Of a stretch of 5,700 bases of DNA, positions 4,821 to 5,700 are shown in pieces. Location of the stretch: NCBI GenBank assembly GCA_015660155.1, contig DQLO01000375.1:1-5700 (forward strand), read 5' to 3'. This DNA is from Verrucomicrobiota bacterium. GTDB taxonomy: Bacteria > Verrucomicrobiota > Verrucomicrobiia > Limisphaerales > UBA1100. Position 1 is the first letter of the stretch. Every line of letters begins with the position of its first letter. The position numbers were made by a program, and so were the translations under genes. Below the pieces are notes generated by a model, which was not told where the DNA came from, did not search any database, and saw only the letters and a list, made by a program, of their open reading frames with translations.

Positions 4821-5700
4821 CTATTCCGAGGACGCGCGCGGGAAGGCTTTGAGCGAGTAGTTGAGCGAAATTTGAAACTCATCATTGCGTCGGCCGGTGT
4901 CGGTGATGAAGCGGAGATCCACAAAAAATGTCCAGCTGCGCATATCGCGGTGGAGGGTGTAGCTGTGTTGCGAGAGTTGGCCTTTGACGGCATCGTAATA
5001 TTGCTGCGTGGCGAACGACCAATCTTCATTTAGGCGATAGGCCGCGCCGGTGTACATCACGCTGGTGCGGTCGGCCTTGGAGGTGCTGGGTTGGGCGAGG
5101 TAATAATAATGGCCGAGGTTGAGGCGCCAGTTGTCATCGGGGGTAAAATGCACGCTGTTGTTCATCAGTCGCCACATTGAGTTATCGAGGTCGTAGCGTT
5201 GATTGGATTGCAGCTCAATCCAGTTACGCGGGCGGAAGCGCAGGTCGGAGAATGCATCGGCGAAGGTGTTCTGGCTGGAGTTGGGGTCGAGCCGCCAATC
5301 GGTGTAGAGATTCCAGTCGATGAGTTCATCGATGGCGCGCGATTTCTCTTCACCAATGCGGCCGGCGCGGCGGGTTTGCCAAATATTCCGCAGGCCGAGC
5401 CGCACGGCGTTTTGGCTGTCGATGTTGTCAATCGCATTGTACTCGGGCATCTCAAAGGGCAGCAAATTAGGTGAGCTGAGTTCGCTGTCCAGTTTATCTA
5501 ATTCCCCCGGCGTGCGGTTGGGGCGCGGGATGAAAATGTAATTAATGGAAGGATTCACAATGTGGCGCAGTCCGTTGACATCCAGCAGCTTGCTTTGCAC
5601 GTCGGGCATCAGCTTGGAAAACTTGGTGGAAAGCTCCATGCCGGTGTTAAACACATAACGCTCGCTGCTGGCTTTGGCTTTGCCGCGGCCCTCGGTGGCG
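4821..5700 (-). CDS. lptD: LptD-like LPS-assembly outer-membrane protein, C-terminal part (5' end outside window)
   Basis: The frame is open to the right edge, so about 292 C-terminal residues are visible, ending at TAG 4823-4821. The text is typical of an outer-membrane beta-barrel: alternating aromatic and polar strands with many Tyr, Trp, Asn and Arg residues and no long hydrophobic helix. Matches to the LptD barrel region are LRHIVNPSINYIFIPRP, the repeated strand pattern YRLNEDWSFATQQYYDA, and the closing HRDMRSWTFFVDLRF, which recalls the 'Y-D-cysteine/arginine-W' strand near the LptD C-terminus. LptD with LptE inserts lipopolysaccharide into the outer leaflet. The internal GTG at 5654 is not a true start, since coding continues upstream in frame through a short Gly/Lys/Ala/Ser-rich stretch. 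A more general large outer-membrane barrel of unknown role is the alternative. It is convergent with the nuclease-family gene with a 1-bp gap. Confidence 0.7.
   Translation of the reverse strand, partial: ATEGRGKAKASSERYVFNTGMELSTKFSKLMPDVQSKLLDVNGLRHIVNPSINYIFIPRPNRTPGELDKLDSELSSPNLLPFEMPEYNAIDNIDSQNAVRLGLRNIWQTRRAGRIGEEKSRAIDELIDWNLYTDWRLDPNSSQNTFADAFSDLRFRPRNWIELQSNQRYDLDNSMWRLMNNSVHFTPDDNWRLNLGHYYYLAQPSTSKADRTSVMYTGAAYRLNEDWSFATQQYYDAVKGQLSQHSYTLHRDMRSWTFFVDLRFITDTGRRNDEFQISLNYSLKAFPRASSE

Noticed and set aside
1..5700. Search by eye for tRNA, rRNA, CRISPR arrays, insertion sequences or phage genes.
   Set aside because: No cloverleaf, spaced repeat, transposase or integrase signature was seen; nearly all bases are accounted for by the listed genes.

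Overview
The window reads as a compact bacterial chromosome segment with eight complete or nearly complete genes, one of them cut by the left edge and one by the right edge. The protein repertoire suggests a Gram-negative, double-membraned bacterium, most likely of the PVC group (Verrucomicrobiota-like). The pointers are an LptD-like outer-membrane barrel, a TraR/DksA protein with a long Lys/Ala tail, an L33 of the Cys-poor 'LECTE' type, GC-rich coding DNA and almost no Shine-Dalgarno sequences. The phylum is an inference, not a firm identification.

Layout. (1) 1-580, plus strand: the C-terminal methyltransferase domain of PrmA (ribosomal protein L11 methyltransferase). (2) 568-1715, minus strand: a two-gene unit, a ZIP-type metal permease followed by a Fur-family (probably Zur) regulator. 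Their stop and start codons overlap as TGATG, and the regulator's 3' end overlaps prmA tail to tail by 13 bp. A perfect 17-bp palindrome of the Fur/Zur 7-1-7 type lies 10 bp upstream of the permease start. (3) 1795-2923, minus strand: a tight operon of a DksA-like factor, rpmG (L33) and rpsR (S18), closed by a rho-independent terminator at 1754-1780. (4) 3040-3831, minus strand: folE2, the GTP cyclohydrolase that does not need zinc. (5) 3911-4819, plus strand: a secreted endonuclease/exonuclease/phosphatase-family protein, divergent from folE2. (6) 4821-5700, minus strand: the C-terminal part of an LptD-like outer-membrane protein, cut by the window edge.

How the genes may work together. Five minus-strand genes from folE2 to the ZIP permease, plus the Fur-family gene after them, match the classic content of a zinc-starvation (Zur) regulon. 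FolE2 replaces zinc-dependent FolE. The DksA-like protein keeps only one zinc-finger cysteine, L33 keeps one cysteine, and S18 has none, so these three proteins should bind no structural zinc. The ZIP protein would import zinc, and the Fur-family protein would sense it. The palindrome before the permease fits autoregulation, and a degenerate copy of the same motif lies upstream of folE2. The main caution is that Cys-less L33, S18 and DksA-like proteins may simply be the normal forms in this lineage.
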